Shown: positions 19,720 to 31,250, counted from the stretch's first letter. The stretch is 64,000 nucleotides of DNA from Cephalopachus bancanus (GCA_027257055.1 JAPVLO010001000.1:1-64000); one strand, 5' to 3'. Made by a program: numbers and translations. The notes: generated by a model from the sequence alone, not told the origin.

Positions 19720-20584
19720 ATGTACAAGAGGAGATACCATGATCATGAAGGTGGTTCTCTCAGGGTGAGGGTTATTCATTGTACTCCGGATGTGCTAACC
19801 CCTGCGATTTCCCCACAAATGGGAAACTTGACTATATAATGTGTGGTAACGGGGGACAGCCTTCACACTTTCCCCTGATTTTTTCTGTATTAAAATCAAA
19901 ATAGGACAAAACAAAGACTCCAAGCTCATCATTCCCTAATTATTATACTGTATTTTGCTATTATCTATCTATTGTATCAGTTATGGTAGGAGTACTATAT
20001 AATGGTGTGCTACTGTCCAACTTCAACGTTGGTAGCTTGAAATTGACCATGGCAGAATATTCACTTCATGGAAACCCCTAAATGTCCCCCACCCACCCAC
20101 CCCACTGTTGTTAAACATTTACATAAATCTCACTGCCCGGGCTTTTCCCATATCAAGTGTTGTGGGGAGGAGATGGACTTTTCCAGATGTTTTGCCAACA
20201 CGGACATACTCAGAGAAGTCCTTGTGGAGGGAACGCCCCGTTGTGGCAGGCAGAGACTGTTGCGGGAATGCCATGGCAGAAAGCATTGTTGTGTTGTTGC
20301 AAGAACTTGGCCTGGAAGTGCTCACCCACTTTCTGGCTTTGTACAAGCTGTTCCATTCACCTGAAATCCGTTTGTACTTAAATGCTCAGGCACAGCTTTT
20401 TGTCTGCCTAGCAAGGCAGTGAGGTTCTAGATTGTCCAGCGCTAGAAAGTGTTCCCTCATCAGCAAGGGAGTATCATGAAGGCCAGGGAAGCTCCCACCT
20501 GGTTCTATATCCCTAGGCCTGGCTCAAGTCCCTAGGCCTAAATATTGGAGCAGCCACACAGAACACTCAGGAACAAGCGAGATG
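19720..20584. other. Unassigned DNA with several overlapping open frames
   Basis: 20068-20422 is open in all three forward frames and in one reverse frame for 70-100 codons, without recognisable motifs. It could be a decayed exon, a non-coding element or chance. Confidence 0.4.
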
Positions 20585-20722
20585 CTGGAGTTAGACAGAT
20601 CTGGGCTGCGCCACCCCCTAGCTGCATGACCTGAGAAAGGCACTTAACCAATCTGGTCTTTAGCCTCCTAACTTGAATATACTTTTCATTGTGCCTGGCT
20701 GTTGTGAGGATTAAATAGGACC
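20585..20722 (+). repeat. MIR, interrupted by two Alus
   Basis: GAGTTAGACAGATCTGGGCT through GTGAGGATTAAATAGG. The MIR end resumes after 21272 with CCATGTAAAGCTCTCAGC. The target repeat is AATAGGACCATC / AATAGAACCATC. Confidence 0.82.
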
Positions 20723-20728
20723 ATCTAG

Positions 20729-20957
20729 CCTGAGCCTGTGGGTTCGAGACCCACCCTGGCAACTAGGCGAGACCTCCTCTCTACAATCAAAAATTAGCTG
20801 GGCGTGGTAGGGCGCGCCTGTAGTTCCAGCTACTTGGAAGGCTGAGAAGGAAGGATCGCCGGAGCCCAGCAGGTCGAGGCTGCGGTGGCCAGGAGCATGC
20901 CACTGCACTCCAGTCTGGGCGACAGAGTGAGACTCCAACTCAAAAAATAAAAAAATA
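20729..20957 (+). mobile_element. Alu, 5'-truncated, forward
   Basis: Begins inside the left arm at CCTGAGCCTGTGGGTTCG. Confidence 0.88.
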
Positions 20958-21272
20958 GGCCGGGCTTGGTGGCTCAGCCTGTAATCCCAGCACTGTGAGT
21001 GGATTGCCTGAGCCCGCAGGTTCGAGACCCGCCTGGGCAACTTGGCGAGACCTCATCTCTACAATAAATCAAAAATTAGCCGGGCGTGGTAGCACGCGCC
21101 TGTAGTTCCAGCTACTTGGAAGGCTGAGGTGGAAGGATCACTGGAGCCCAGCAGGTCGAGGCTGCAGTGGCCAGCAGCGGCCACTGCACTCCAGACTGAG
21201 TGACAGAGTGAGACTCCAACTCAAAATAAATAAAAAAATAAAAAAAACTACAGATAAATAAATAAATAAATA
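20958..21272 (+). mobile_element. Alu, young-type, forward
   Basis: Follows the A-tail of the previous Alu. It has a small left-arm deletion (CAGCACTGTGAGTGG) and an (AAAT)n tail. Confidence 0.9.
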
Positions 21273-21499
21273 GAACCATCCATGTAAAGCTCTCAGCTGG
21301 GTGTTTTCATCACCTATAAAGTATATTTGCTGTTATCGTACTTAACGATGCGGGAAGTGTTTGTGGGGTGTGCTGAACTTGAATAAGCTCTAAGTGCCTG
21401 ACTACCTGGAAAGATGGGAGCGAGGGAAGCTCGGGAACGACTAGGAGGCAACAAATCCATGACTGCACAGTTGGCCGATGTGCCCCAGTCACACAACCA

Positions 21500-21860
21500 G
21501 GAGGCAGACCCAGGGAGGGACATCAGCCCTCTGGCCACGACTCGGCCAAATGTTCCGTGCCTAGAAGGAGCGCCTCTTCCCCCACCCTATCCACCAACCG
21601 CATCCCACCCCCACCTAGGCTTGGGGGGGGCGATGGTGGGGGAAGGTCAGCAGCCGGACGTCGCAGGGATGGGGCTGTGGGCAGGAAGCGGCGGCCTGGG
21701 TTGTCCCGGAGCCTCAAAGTGGCGGAAGGGAGGGAGCGGCCGGCACCTGCATTGTGCGAGCCCCGCTCCCCGCTGAGTCTCCGCAGACCTCCGGTGCGCG
21801 TTCTTGGCATCCGCTGCTGGGACTGGGCCGGCAGCTTTCAAGCAGGTATCGCTGGCCAGA
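21500..21860. promoter_or_regulatory. GC-rich, CpG-containing island-like element
   Basis: A repeat-free block with clustered CpGs, a G-run (21628-21635) and GGCGG motifs, midway between two Alu fields. It could be an enhancer or a promoter of a non-coding transcript. No gene was identified. Confidence 0.35.
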
Positions 21861-21999
21861 GAAGACCAGATCTGTGCTTTCCTTCATTTATGCATTCATT
21901 CATGCTTTCATGCACCCATCAGTTACTGAGCTGTGGCAGGAGTTATAGTGCACAAAAACACACTCCGTGATCCCAAGCCCTTCACAGTTCGTGGCTGTG

Positions 22000-22170
22000 C
22001 ACTTGGTCAGATCGCTGGGTTGGAATCCTAGCTCCTCCACTCGGTAGCTAACTTGGGTACATTCCTTAACCTCTCTGGGCCTTAGCTGAGGAGTGTTGGA
22101 TTAGTGTTGAATGAAATGAATTATATGTGAAGCTCTTGGAACTATGTTTGAAACTAGTAAACATTTGTTA
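22000..22170 (+). repeat. MIR fragment
   Basis: GGTTGGAATCCTAGCTCCTC, ACATTCCTTAACCTCTCTGG core and the ACATTTGTTAATG end. Confidence 0.8.
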
Positions 22171-22289
22171 ATGTAGGGTTTTTCCCCCTCAAAATTATTT
22201 TTATTCTTATTATTACAAAAGACCATTTCAGGAATGAAGTATGGACTGGAGGGACCCAAAGTTGCAAATTGGAGACCTGAGCAGTGGTT

Positions 22290-22575
22290 TGTTTTTTTTT
22301 TTGAGTTGGAGTCTCACTCGGTCACCCAGACTGGAGTGCAGTGGCCGCTCCCGGCCACCGCAGCCTCGCCTGCTGGGCTCCAGCAATCCTTCCGCCTCAG
22401 CCTTCCGAGTAGCCAGAATTACAGGCGCGCACTACCACGCCCAGCTGATTTTTTGATTTATTGTAGAGATGAGGTCTTGCTGCCCAGGCGGGTCTCGAAC
22501 CCGCAGGCTCAGGTAATCCACTCACCTCAGCCTCCCAAAGGCGCGGGATTACAGGCTGAGCCACCGAGCCCGGCT
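22290..22575 (-). mobile_element. Alu, young-type
   Basis: Flanks GAGCAGTGGTTT / GAACAGTGGTTT. Confidence 0.92.
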
Positions 22576-22598
22576 GAACAGTGGTTTTAAAGATTTTT

Positions 22599-22762
22599 TT
22601 TTTTTTTTTTTGAGTTGGAGTCTCACTCTGTCACCCAGACTGGAGTGCAGTGGCCGCTCCCGGCCACCGCAGCCTCGATCTGCTGGGCTCCGGCGATCCT
22701 TCCGCCTCAGCCTTCTGAGTAGCCGGAATTACAGGCGCGCGCTACCACGACCGGCTGATTTG
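22599..22762 (-). mobile_element. Alu, right monomer only
   Basis: Stops at the linker. Perfect 14-bp duplication TTTTAAAGATTTTT (22585-22598, 22763-22776). Confidence 0.92.
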
Positions 22763-22792
22763 TTTTAAAGATTTTTAAAAATTGATTGTCAA

Positions 22793-23087
22793 TATATATA
22801 TTTTTTTGAGTCAGAGTCTTACTCTGTAGCCCAGGCTGGAGTGCAATGGCATGCTTACAGCCACCACAACATCTACCTGCTTGGCTCAGGTGATGCTTCT
22901 GCCTCAGACATCCAAGTAGCTGCAACCATAGGCATATGCCACCATGCCTGGCTAAATTTTTGATTTATTGTAGAGACGAGGTCTCGCCAAGTTGGCCAGG
23001 ATGGTCTCGAACCCCTGGACTCAGGCAATCCTCTCACCTCTGCCTCCCAAAGTGTTGGGATTACAGGCATGAACCACAGCACCCAGC
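22793..23087 (-). mobile_element. Alu, older type
   Basis: Perfect 11-bp duplication TTGATTGTCAA (22782-22792, 23088-23098). Confidence 0.93.
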
Positions 23088-23159
23088 TTGATTGTCAACA
23101 TTTTAAAGTTGTGCAATTTCAACTAAAATTCAGATTTTGGCTTCTTTTGAAAAGACTTG

Positions 23160-23560
23160 GAGGTGGGATGGGATGGCTCATGCCTGTAATCCCAGCACTT
23201 TGGGAGGCTGAGGTGGGAGGATTGCTTGGGCCCGGGAGTTTGAGACCAACCTCAGCTACAGAGCGAGAACTTGTCTCTCAAAATAACAACAACAGCAATA
23301 ACAACAACAACAACAACAACAACAATAATAAATCAGCTGGACGTGGTGACGCATGCCTGTAGTCTTTCAAAATATCAATAATAATAATAATAGATCAGTT
23401 GGATGTGGTGGCACATGCCTATAGTCCCAGTTACTTGGAAAGTGAGGCAGAAGGATGGCTTCAGCCCAAGAGGTCAAGGCTGTGGTGAGCCATGGTTGTA
23501 TCACTGGACTCCAGCCTGGACCACAGAGTGAGACCCCAACACACACACACACATACACAA
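23160..23560 (+). mobile_element. Alu with an expanded (AAC)n middle linker and partial right-arm repeat
   Basis: Left arm 23160-23283, (AAC)n/(AAT)n 23284-23331, then CAGCTGGACGTGGTGACGC and a second start CAGTTGGATGTGGTGGCAC of the right arm after a second AAT repeat. The linker was apparently duplicated with the arm start. Confidence 0.8.
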
Positions 23561-23682
23561 AGAAGACTGAAGATCTGGGAAGCTTGTGTTATATTAGCTC
23601 CTATTGGGTGTTATGCTACAGGCAGTGGCTTTTAAAAATGATGTATTTTTGTATGCCTTTTCCAAAATGGTGTTAATTCTTG

Positions 23683-23683
<1 letters not shown>

Positions 23684-23720
<37 letters not shown>
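23684..23720. repeat. (GT)n microsatellite
   Basis: About 18 units next to an Alu tail. Confidence 0.95.
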
Positions 23721-23723
<3 letters not shown>

Positions 23724-23724
<1 letters not shown>

Positions 23725-24009
23725 TTTTTTGAGTTGGAGTCTCACTCTGTCGCCCAGACTGGAGTGCAGTGTCACACTCCCAGCCACCACAGCCTCAACC
23801 TATTGGGCTCTGGTGATCCTTCCTTCTCAGCCTTCCAAGTAGCTGGAACTACAGGCCCGCGCTACCATGCCTGGCTAATTTTTTGATTTATTGTAGAGAT
23901 GAGGTCTCGCCAAGTTGCCCAGGCGGGTCTCGAACCCGCGGGCTCAGGCAATCCACTCACCTCAGCCTCCAAAAGCGCGGGATTACAGGCTGAGCCACCG
24001 AGCCCGGCT
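23724..24009 (-). mobile_element. Alu
   Basis: Complete antisense element ending GAGCCCGGC. Confidence 0.92.
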
Positions 24010-24113
24010 TATATATATATATATTTAAAAAACACTCTTGGGCAATTCCCCTGTTACAAGGGTTTGAAAATCATGTTTATTTTGAAAGGCAAATATTTTA
24101 TTTAGCTGTAAGT
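24010..24113. repeat. ~105-bp direct repeat, copy 1
   Basis: Unit with CTCTTGGGCAATTCCCCTGT and GGCAAATATTTTATTTA. The second copy is 24411-24478, continued at 24771-24794 and 25090-25115 after two Alu insertions. Confidence 0.85.
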
Positions 24114-24410
24114 TGTTTTTTTTTTTTTTTTTGAGTTGGAGTCTCACTCTGTCACCTAGACTGGAGTGCAGTGGCCACTCCCGGTCACCACAGCCTCGAC
24201 CTGCTGGGCTCCGGTGATTCTTCCACCTCACCCTTCCAAGTAGCTGGAATTACAGGCGCGCGCTACCGCACCCGGCTAATTTTTTGATTTATTGTAGAGA
24301 TGCGGTCTCACCAAGTTTCCCAGGTGGGTCTCGAACCCGCGGGCTCAGGGAATCCACTCACCTCAGCCTCCCAAGGCGAGGGATTACAGGCTGAACCACT
24401 GAGCTCGGCT
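24114..24410 (-). mobile_element. Alu between the two ~105-bp repeats
   Basis: Complete antisense Alu; it sits exactly between the direct repeats. Confidence 0.92.
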
Positions 24411-24478
24411 TACATATATATTTAAAAAACTCTCTTGGGCAATTCCCCTGTTACAAGGGTTTGAAAATCATGTTTATA

Positions 24479-24770
24479 GCCGGGCTCGGTGGCTCAGCCT
24501 GTAATCTCGCGCCTTTGGGAGGCTGAGGTGAGTGGATTGCCTGAGCCCACGGGTTCGAGACCCGCCTGGGCAACTTGGTGAGCCCTCATCTCTACGATAA
24601 ATCAAAATGAGCCGGGCGTGGTAGTGCGCGCCTGTAGTTCTGGCTACTTGGAAGGCTGAGGCAGAAGGATCACCGGAGCTCAGCAGGTCGAGGCTGCGGT
24701 GGCCGGGAATGGCCACTGCACTCCAGTCTGAGTGACAGAGTGAGACTCCAACTCAAAAAAAAAAAGAAAA
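24479..24770 (+). mobile_element. Alu, young-type, forward
   Basis: Duplication GAAAATCATGTTTAT / GAAAATTGTGTTTAT. Confidence 0.92.
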
Positions 24771-24794
24771 TTGTGTTTATTTTGAAAGGCAAAT

Positions 24795-25089
24795 AGCCGG
24801 GCTCGATGGCTCAGCCTGTAATCCCGCACCTTTGGAAGGCTGAGATGAGTGGATTGCCTGAGCCCACGGGTTTGAGACCCACCTGGGCAGCGAGACCTCA
24901 TCTCTACAATAAATCAAAAAATCAGCCGGGCGTGGTAGTGCATGCCTGTAATTCCAGCTACTTGGAAGGCTGAGGCGGAAGGATCGCCGGGACCCAGCAG
25001 GTCGAGGCTGCGGTGGCCGGGAGCGGCCACTGCACTCCAGTCTGGGCGACAGAGTGAGACTCCAACTCAAAAAAAAAAAAAAAAAAAAA
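24795..25089 (+). mobile_element. Alu, young-type, forward
   Basis: Flanks AAAGGCAAATA on both sides. Confidence 0.92.
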
Positions 25090-25115
25090 GGCAAATATTT
25101 TATTTACCTGTAATT

Positions 25116-26235
25116 TTTGATTGCCTTTTTTTTTTTTTTAAAATATTGCCTGCTGGGAGGACATCTTCTCCTAATAAAATATTTCTCAAGCATGCCAGGC
25201 TGGGACAGCTTATGCCATTTGAGTTCCCTAAACCAAGGAAAAGATCTGTAGGCCTTTGCTCAGCTGGGCTAGAGGGCTGAAGTTGTTAATGACTTCATAG
25301 TAGAAGGGGCGATCTCACCCGGAAATAGAGTGGAGGTGGAGAGAAGGGGCAGACAGGTGACAGCTATTTAGAAAGTAGCATTGACAGGCTGTGGGTACAG
25401 GAGAGAGAGGAGACAAGGTTAACTCTTGGGTTTCTGCACTGGGAAAATGGGTAAGAGGTAGATTCATTCACTGACCTGGGGGTCCAAAGATAGTGGGTTT
25501 GCTTTTAACCATGTGGGGCCTGAGAGCTTGTGTCAGCTATGACACCAGTGGAACATTGGAGTTCTGGTGCCCAGGAGACAGAGCTGGCTTAAGATTCACC
25601 ATTGGTTTGACAGGGGCTCTGGGGAGTAGTAAAGTCACTCCCATCAGGGTGTGTACCAAGAGCCAGAGGCCTAGGACGGACCGTGAAGATCCATTTATAT
25701 ATAAGGAATTCAAGATGTTTAAGGGAGTTGGAAGGATGTCAAAGGAGGGAGAGAGGAGCCAGTCCAGCTGTCTCCCATCCCTTGGCCTCCATCCTGTAGG
25801 ACTCACCCTTTCCCAATACCTCACTCCAGGCAGGCGGAGGAATAGGTGGGGAGAAGGGAGTCTGACCAGAGCCTGATATTTCCAGATAAAGGTTCAGGTG
25901 GCACAAGACCCCAGGCAAGTTCAGTATACTTAAGTGCTCTTCAGGGGTTCTTTGCTGCCCTCCAGGGCCATTTGGTGGGCTTCTGGGACACTGCTAGAAA
26001 AGGGAGCATCGAAGTGTCTAGCATGGCCCCACTGGCCAGAGAGTGAGCAAACAGGCCACCCAGGACATTGTTCTCGGCTGTGGGGAAGTTGGGAGGCCAG
26101 ATGCTGGGGCTGCCAAACTGGCTCTTTAGACTGTCCATGGCAGGCCAGGCTAGGGAGCGTCACTTCTTGTGGCCAGGAGGTATTGAGATCATCTTGATCG
26201 AGGCCAGTGTCTTGCTTGGTAGCTGGAGATGTGCA
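25116..26235. other. Unique-looking intergenic DNA
   Basis: About 1.1 kb without recognised repeats. Open frames of 90-130 codons at 25493-25876 and 25930-26322 show no motif and no codon pattern I recognise. Confidence 0.45.
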
Positions 26236-26239
26236 CTGA

Positions 26240-26420
26240 AACATGCACTGACTCTTGTTATGCCAGGCACCTCCATACATGTTTTGTCTAACCCTCATGA
26301 AAACCCCATGGAGAAAATACAATCTCCCCTATTCCATGAAAGAGGATACCGAGGCTCAGAGAGTTTACGCATGCCAAGGATCTGCAGCTGGTGAGAGGCA
26401 GAGTTGGGAGGACAACTCTT
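26240..26420 (-). repeat. MIR fragment
   Basis: Antisense MIR: CATGAAAACCCCATGGAGAA and GAGGCTCAGAGAGTTTACGC. Confidence 0.78.
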
Positions 26421-26728
26421 GCTTCCTGGGGTGGCCCCACTTCCACAATGGCCTCTCAGCCTCCCTAACCCTTGGGTTCTGCCCTGGGTGTCTTCCTAGC
26501 CTTCACCCTTTCTCACACTCAGCCTCCAAATGATCACCAAATCCTGTCAGTCCTGCCTCTCTGTAGATCTTGCATCTGTCTCCTTTCCTCTACCCCTGGG
26601 TCTCTCTCCCCACTCCGGTTTCATGATCTCCCGCCCTGGCTATTGTATCTGCGTCCTCCTTGATCTCCCTGCTTTCCATTTCCTGACCTCTAGTCCCTCC
26701 TCCATATTAGCAGCCAGAAGGCTCTTGG

Positions 26729-26732
<4 letters not shown>

Positions 26733-26765
<33 letters not shown>

Positions 26766-26776
26766 TGTGTGGGTGC
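26733..26776. repeat. (GT)n microsatellite with GGGTGTG interruptions
   Basis: About 20 GT units. Confidence 0.93.
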
Positions 26777-26799
26777 AGTCTCTGTCCCATCAAAAGCAA

Positions 26800-26968
26800 G
26801 TTTCCTGCTCTGTGTCTCCCAGGCTGGAGTGCACTGGTGCAATCATGGCTCATTACAGCCTCAACCTTGTGGGCTCAGGTGATCCTTTTGCTTCAGTGTC
26901 CCAAGCAGTAGGGACTACAGGTGCACACCACTATGCCCAGCTAATTGTTATGTTGCTCAGGCTGGCAG
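26800..26968 (-). mobile_element. Old Alu fragment
   Basis: CTCCCAGGCTGGAGTGCACT to GTTGCTCAGGCTGG. Confidence 0.8.
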
Positions 26969-27008
26969 AGGACTCTTGTAAAACACAAGTCTGACCACGT
27001 CACTGCCC

Positions 27009-27304
27009 TTTTTTTTTTTTTGAGTTGGTGTTTCACTGCTTCACCCAGGCTGGAGTGCAGTGGCATGCTCACAGCCACCACAGCCTTGACCTGCTGGGCT
27101 CAGGCAATCCTTCCACTTCAGCCTTCCAAGTAGCTGGAACTAGAGGTGTGCACCACCACGCCCAGTTTATTTGTTTATTTATTTATTGTAGAGACGAGGT
27201 CTCCCCATGTTGCCCAGGCTGGTCTTGAACCTGTGGGCTCGGGCAATCCTCTCATCTCAGCCTCCCAAAGTGCTGGAATTATAGACGTGAGCCACCGTGC
27301 CCAG
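27009..27304 (-). mobile_element. Alu
   Basis: Flanks CGTCACTGCCC / TGTCACTACCC. Confidence 0.9.
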
Positions 27305-27759
27305 TGTCACTACCCTTCTTGATCCCTGCCAGTGATATCCTGTTGCCCTCTGGATAAAGTTCACCAGATTCTTTGTGCTCTTGTCACCAACCTCATGCTC
27401 ACTGCTCTTCTGGCCTGCTGTGCACTCTCCTCAAACAGAATACTCGCTCACTCTCGTCCGAACAGGCCCTGGGCTGGGCCTTCTTGCCTCTGGGACTTTG
27501 TTCCCACCACCAATCCTGCCTACCACAATCTCACGCATCTCTGATGACTAAAGTTCTGGCCACCCTTCAAAGCCCAGCTTCATGGAGGGCTCTTTTTCCA
27601 GAGCCTTGTGTGCCTGGGATTAAAGTTCTTTGTGTTCCTCTCCCCACCCCCTGCAGAACAGTATGAGCTCCTGTGTTTCCCTTCCTCTGTGTCCAGCACA
27701 GAACTGGACATGCTGAGGAGGTTCTGTACGCGTGTGTGGGAGTGCCTTATCCTCCAGCT

Positions 27760-27930
27760 CCCATCTCCTCCTCCCTGGCTCTGGCTCCAGATTCAGCGTC
27801 TTGCCCTGACCTAGATTTGCTCCAGTGGTGGCAGCAGTTCCAGATTTGGCTCCTGGCTTAGCTTCAACTCCGGTTCTAGCTCTGACACACCTCAAGCTTT
27901 AATTCTATCCGTTAGCCTGGCTCCAACGTT
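27760..27930. repeat. Degenerate TGGCTCCAG-like tandem pattern
   Basis: TGGCTCTGGCTCCAGATT, TTTGGCTCCTGGCTTAGCTT and CTGGCTCCAACGTTGG recur at loose spacing, suggesting a decayed minisatellite. Confidence 0.45.
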
Positions 27931-28239
27931 GGCCCAATATCCAGGACCAATATGGGCATAGTCTGTGACACTGGGATGAAATTCACAACCCATTCAACTG
28001 TTCTCCTCTCTCCTGATCCCCAGTTCCACTCTCCTGGCCTCAAGTTTCCTTCCTCAGTGCTCCCCACTTGCAGTGGAGGAGAAATCTCGGACAGTGCCTC
28101 ATGAAGCCAGGGGTCATTAGCACTGCCCTGGAGCCACCTTGCTGTAGCATCCCAGGCCAACCTCAGGGCCCTGGGAACTTGTTCCCCAGTGCCGTGGGAA
28201 CAGATAGTCCCAGATTCAAAGCAAGAATCTCCCAGGTAC

Positions 28240-28375
28240 TGGTGATGAAGCTTTGAGCACATCTCTGGCCTCAATCCTCATTTATAAAATGGGAATAACA
28301 CTTGTTATGAGAACAACAAGAGACAATGCTGTGGAGCTGCAGGTAGTGCCTGGCACAGAGTAGATGCCAACAACC
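28240..28375 (+). repeat. MIR fragment
   Basis: CAATCCTCATTTATAAAATG core and GTAGTGCCTGGCACAGAGTA. Confidence 0.8.
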
Positions 28376-28685
28376 GTGAGGCCCTTTCCTCTTCATCCTT
28401 TTCCCAGGTCCACTGGGTCAGCTCTTGTAGGTGCTCTACACATTCCACAGTGCCCATTGCATAAGGGCTTCTGTCACCATGACATTGGTGAGCCTGGTGC
28501 AGTCTTGTTTCCAGGCTGCTGGCTGGGACTGTTGTCCCTAGGGGATCTTGGGCAGTGGGGGGTAGGGCTGAGGCATCGCACTGGATCTCTCGCCCAGAAC
28601 TCCGTGTCTCTGACATCAGGGGCAAAGACGGGTCCAGAGGGTAGTGGGGGAAAGGTCGATCTCCCTTCCTTGCTGTGGACTGAAT
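28376..28685. other. Unique-looking DNA
   Basis: Nothing recognised. Confidence 0.4.
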
Positions 28686-28686
28686 T

Positions 28687-28989
28687 TATTTATTTATTTA
28701 TTTTTTGAGTTGGAGTCTCACTCTATTGCCCAGGCTGGAGTGCAGTGGCATGCTCATGGCCACCATAGCCTTGACCTGCTGGACTCAGACGATCCTTCCA
28801 CTTCAGTCTTCCAAGTAGCTGAAACCACAGGCATGCGCCATCATGCTTGGTTAATTTTTCTTGATTTATTGTAGAAATGAGGTCTCACCAAGTTACCTAG
28901 GCTGGTCTTGAACCCGTGGGCTCAGGCAATCCTCTCACCTCAGCCTCCCAAAGTGCTGGGATTATAGGCGTAAGCCACTGCACCCGGCC
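28687..28989 (-). mobile_element. Alu
   Basis: Flanks GACTGAATTTAT / GGCTGAATTTAT. Confidence 0.92.
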
Positions 28990-29144
28990 TGGCTGAATTT
29001 ATGTATTTGGGTTGGGGAGGTAGGGGTGTTCCAACTGCCTCGCTGAGTCTGTGTCCCATCAAAGCTCAGAAGACAAGGATTCCTATGGAAAAGAGAACTT
29101 GGGGACCCTATCTCCCAAACATAGGCACCAACACTGATGAGGGT

Positions 29145-29450
29145 CTGGGTATAATGTGTGAGTGTGTGGATATGAATGTATGTGTGGGATGTGTAGGTAT
29201 GGCATAGTATGTAGTGAATGTAGGCATGTTAGAACATCACATGTGTCGCACATATCTTTATATGCAATGTGTGTATCAGGATGTGTAGGGTCATATGTGA
29301 TGTCAGGTGGGAGACTGTCTATATGTATCACATGTGTAGTATGTATGACTTCTATGTGTGAATAACTATATCTGGAAATAGATGATGAGGACCCGGGTAT
29401 GTGGTATAAGCAATGTGTGTTGGTGTGTCTGCATGTGATATGTATGTCTT
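29145..29450. repeat. TG/ATG-rich simple-sequence tract
   Basis: About 300 bases of imperfect TGTG, TATG and GTATG units, G-rich on the plus strand: a decayed microsatellite or minisatellite. Confidence 0.75.
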
Positions 29451-30039
29451 GTGGGAGGGAGGACAGGGCACCACTGTGAGCTACAGAGCTTTGTTAGACA
29501 GTGGGGAGGTGCTAGAACATTTGGAATTCCCTGCTGAATCTCTGAAGTGACCTGGGCTGAGGTCATTTTCCACTTGCTGCAGCAGCAGAGAAGGGCGGTA
29601 GGGGCAGAACCAAAGGGATCGAATCTGTTCCTCCAGAGAGCCAGGTGCCCCATGCCCAGCTGGCTGCCCTGCCTTGATATCTGCAAACACACTCAGGAAA
29701 TAAACACAACCTTTGGAAGTCCTGATGATGTGTCTGGGGAGGCCCTGGCTGGTAGTTCATGTGGGCTCTGCTCCCTTCCCCACTTCCCTACCATTGACCA
29801 GCGGTTAAGGCTGAGGGGGTGGGGGCGGGGAGCCAATGACCTTGCTGCCACTGACCAGTCCTAGGTTCTTGCCTCAGCACTTTAGTGTGGCTCCAGAGCT
29901 TCTAGAACCTCCTTGGCAAGGTGACTTGGCCTAATTGTAAATCAGTGTCTCTTGGAATTCCAGGCCTGTGAGGGAGGAGAGTTTAGGAACTTCTAGAGCT
30001 AAACTGCACCCAGGATACTAACCTCTGGAAGAACCTAAT
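29451..30039. other. Unique-looking DNA
   Basis: No repeats or gene recognised. 29810-29835 is G-rich. Confidence 0.45.
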
Positions 30040-30333
30040 TTTTTTTTTTTGAGTTGGAGTCTCACTCTGTCACCCAGACTGGAGTGCAGTGGCACGCTCC
30101 TGGCCACTACAGCCTCAATCTGCTGGGCTTCTGCGATCCTTCCGCCTCAGCCTTCCAAGTAGCCAGAACTATAGGCGTGCACCACCACGCCTGGCTAGTT
30201 TTTTTTTGATTTATTGTAGAGACGAGGTCTCGCCAAGTTGTCTGAGGGGGTCACCAACCGGCAGGCTCAGGCAGTCCTCTCACCTCGGCTTCCTAAAGTG
30301 CTGGGATTACAGGCTGAGCCACCAAGCCCGGCC
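30040..30333 (-). mobile_element. Alu
   Basis: Duplication AGAACCTAATTTT / AAAACCTAATTTT. Confidence 0.92.
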
Positions 30334-30689
30334 TGGAAAAACCTAATTTTAACCTGGGCTGGCTACTCACTGCTATACCTATAGGTGTGCCTCTTTCCTT
30401 GGAATGGGTTATACCTCTCTCCTCAGAATGACTCCTTAGATAAAGTGATCTTATCTGTGTCTCCTTCCACACCCTAATATGTATTTCATGCTGGAGACCC
30501 CCTAAACCACTTGCATTTCCAAAAATACACTCAACTGTCAAACACACTCTGCTTAGTTAACTCTGATTAATTTCTCAAAATTCAGGTTAATTGTACGCTC
30601 TTTAGGATACTTTCTGAGGCGAAAACTACTAGTTGTCCCTAATATCCATTATCTTGCTTGTTCTTAGTCATAGATGCCTAATGTTTAGC

Positions 30690-31250
30690 TGCACACATGG
30701 TTGACTTGGAGTGAAAACCATATTTCCCAGAATTCCTTGTAGCTAGGTGTGACCATGTTACTAAGTGCTGGCCAATAGCTTGTAGGCAGAATATTTTGTG
30801 CAACTTCCAGGAATTGCTTTTATTTACTTATTTTCCCTTTCTTTTTTTTTTTAGAGTTGGGATCTTGCTGTGTTGCCAGGCTGGACTTGAACTCCTAGGC
30901 TCAAGCGATCTTCCTGCTTCAGATTCCTGAGTAGCTGGAACTACAGACATGTACCGCCATGTACCAAGAACTGTTTTTAAAGGAAGAGTGTGCTATTTTT
31001 CAGCTCCCTCTCCTTTGGGCTGACTGGAATACAGATGTGATGACTAGAGCTTGAGCAACCATAATGGACATGAGGTAACGGCATCACGTTAAGGATGGCA
31101 GAAAACGGTGGCACAAAAAAATAGCACCGGGGCTGTGATGTTCTTGAATCCATCATACTAGCTCTGAATTAGTGATTTCCAGACTTCTGACTGGTTGTAA
31201 TGACTGTGATTTTAGGTTTTCTGTCACCCAAAGCCACACCCAAGCCTAAC
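30690..31250 (+). repeat. Old mammalian interspersed repeat of unassigned family
   Basis: GTGACCATGTTACTAAGTGC, GACTGGAATACAGATGTGAT and AAGGATGGCAGAAAACGG belong to a common ancient repeat whose name I am not sure of. It is interrupted by an Alu monomer at 30842. Confidence 0.5.
30842..30965 (-). mobile_element. Alu monomer (FLAM-like)
   Basis: T-run, GATCTTGCTGTGTTGCCAGG, ending GTACCGCCATGTACC. Confidence 0.78.

Larger units (their letters stand above)
26500..27720 (+). repeat. L2-like LINE relic interrupted by Alus
   Basis: Pyrimidine-rich segments such as TTGTTCCCACCACCAATCCTG and CCCTTCAAAGCCCAGCTTC are typical of L2 3' ends. They are broken by Alus at 26800 and 27009. Confidence 0.55.
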
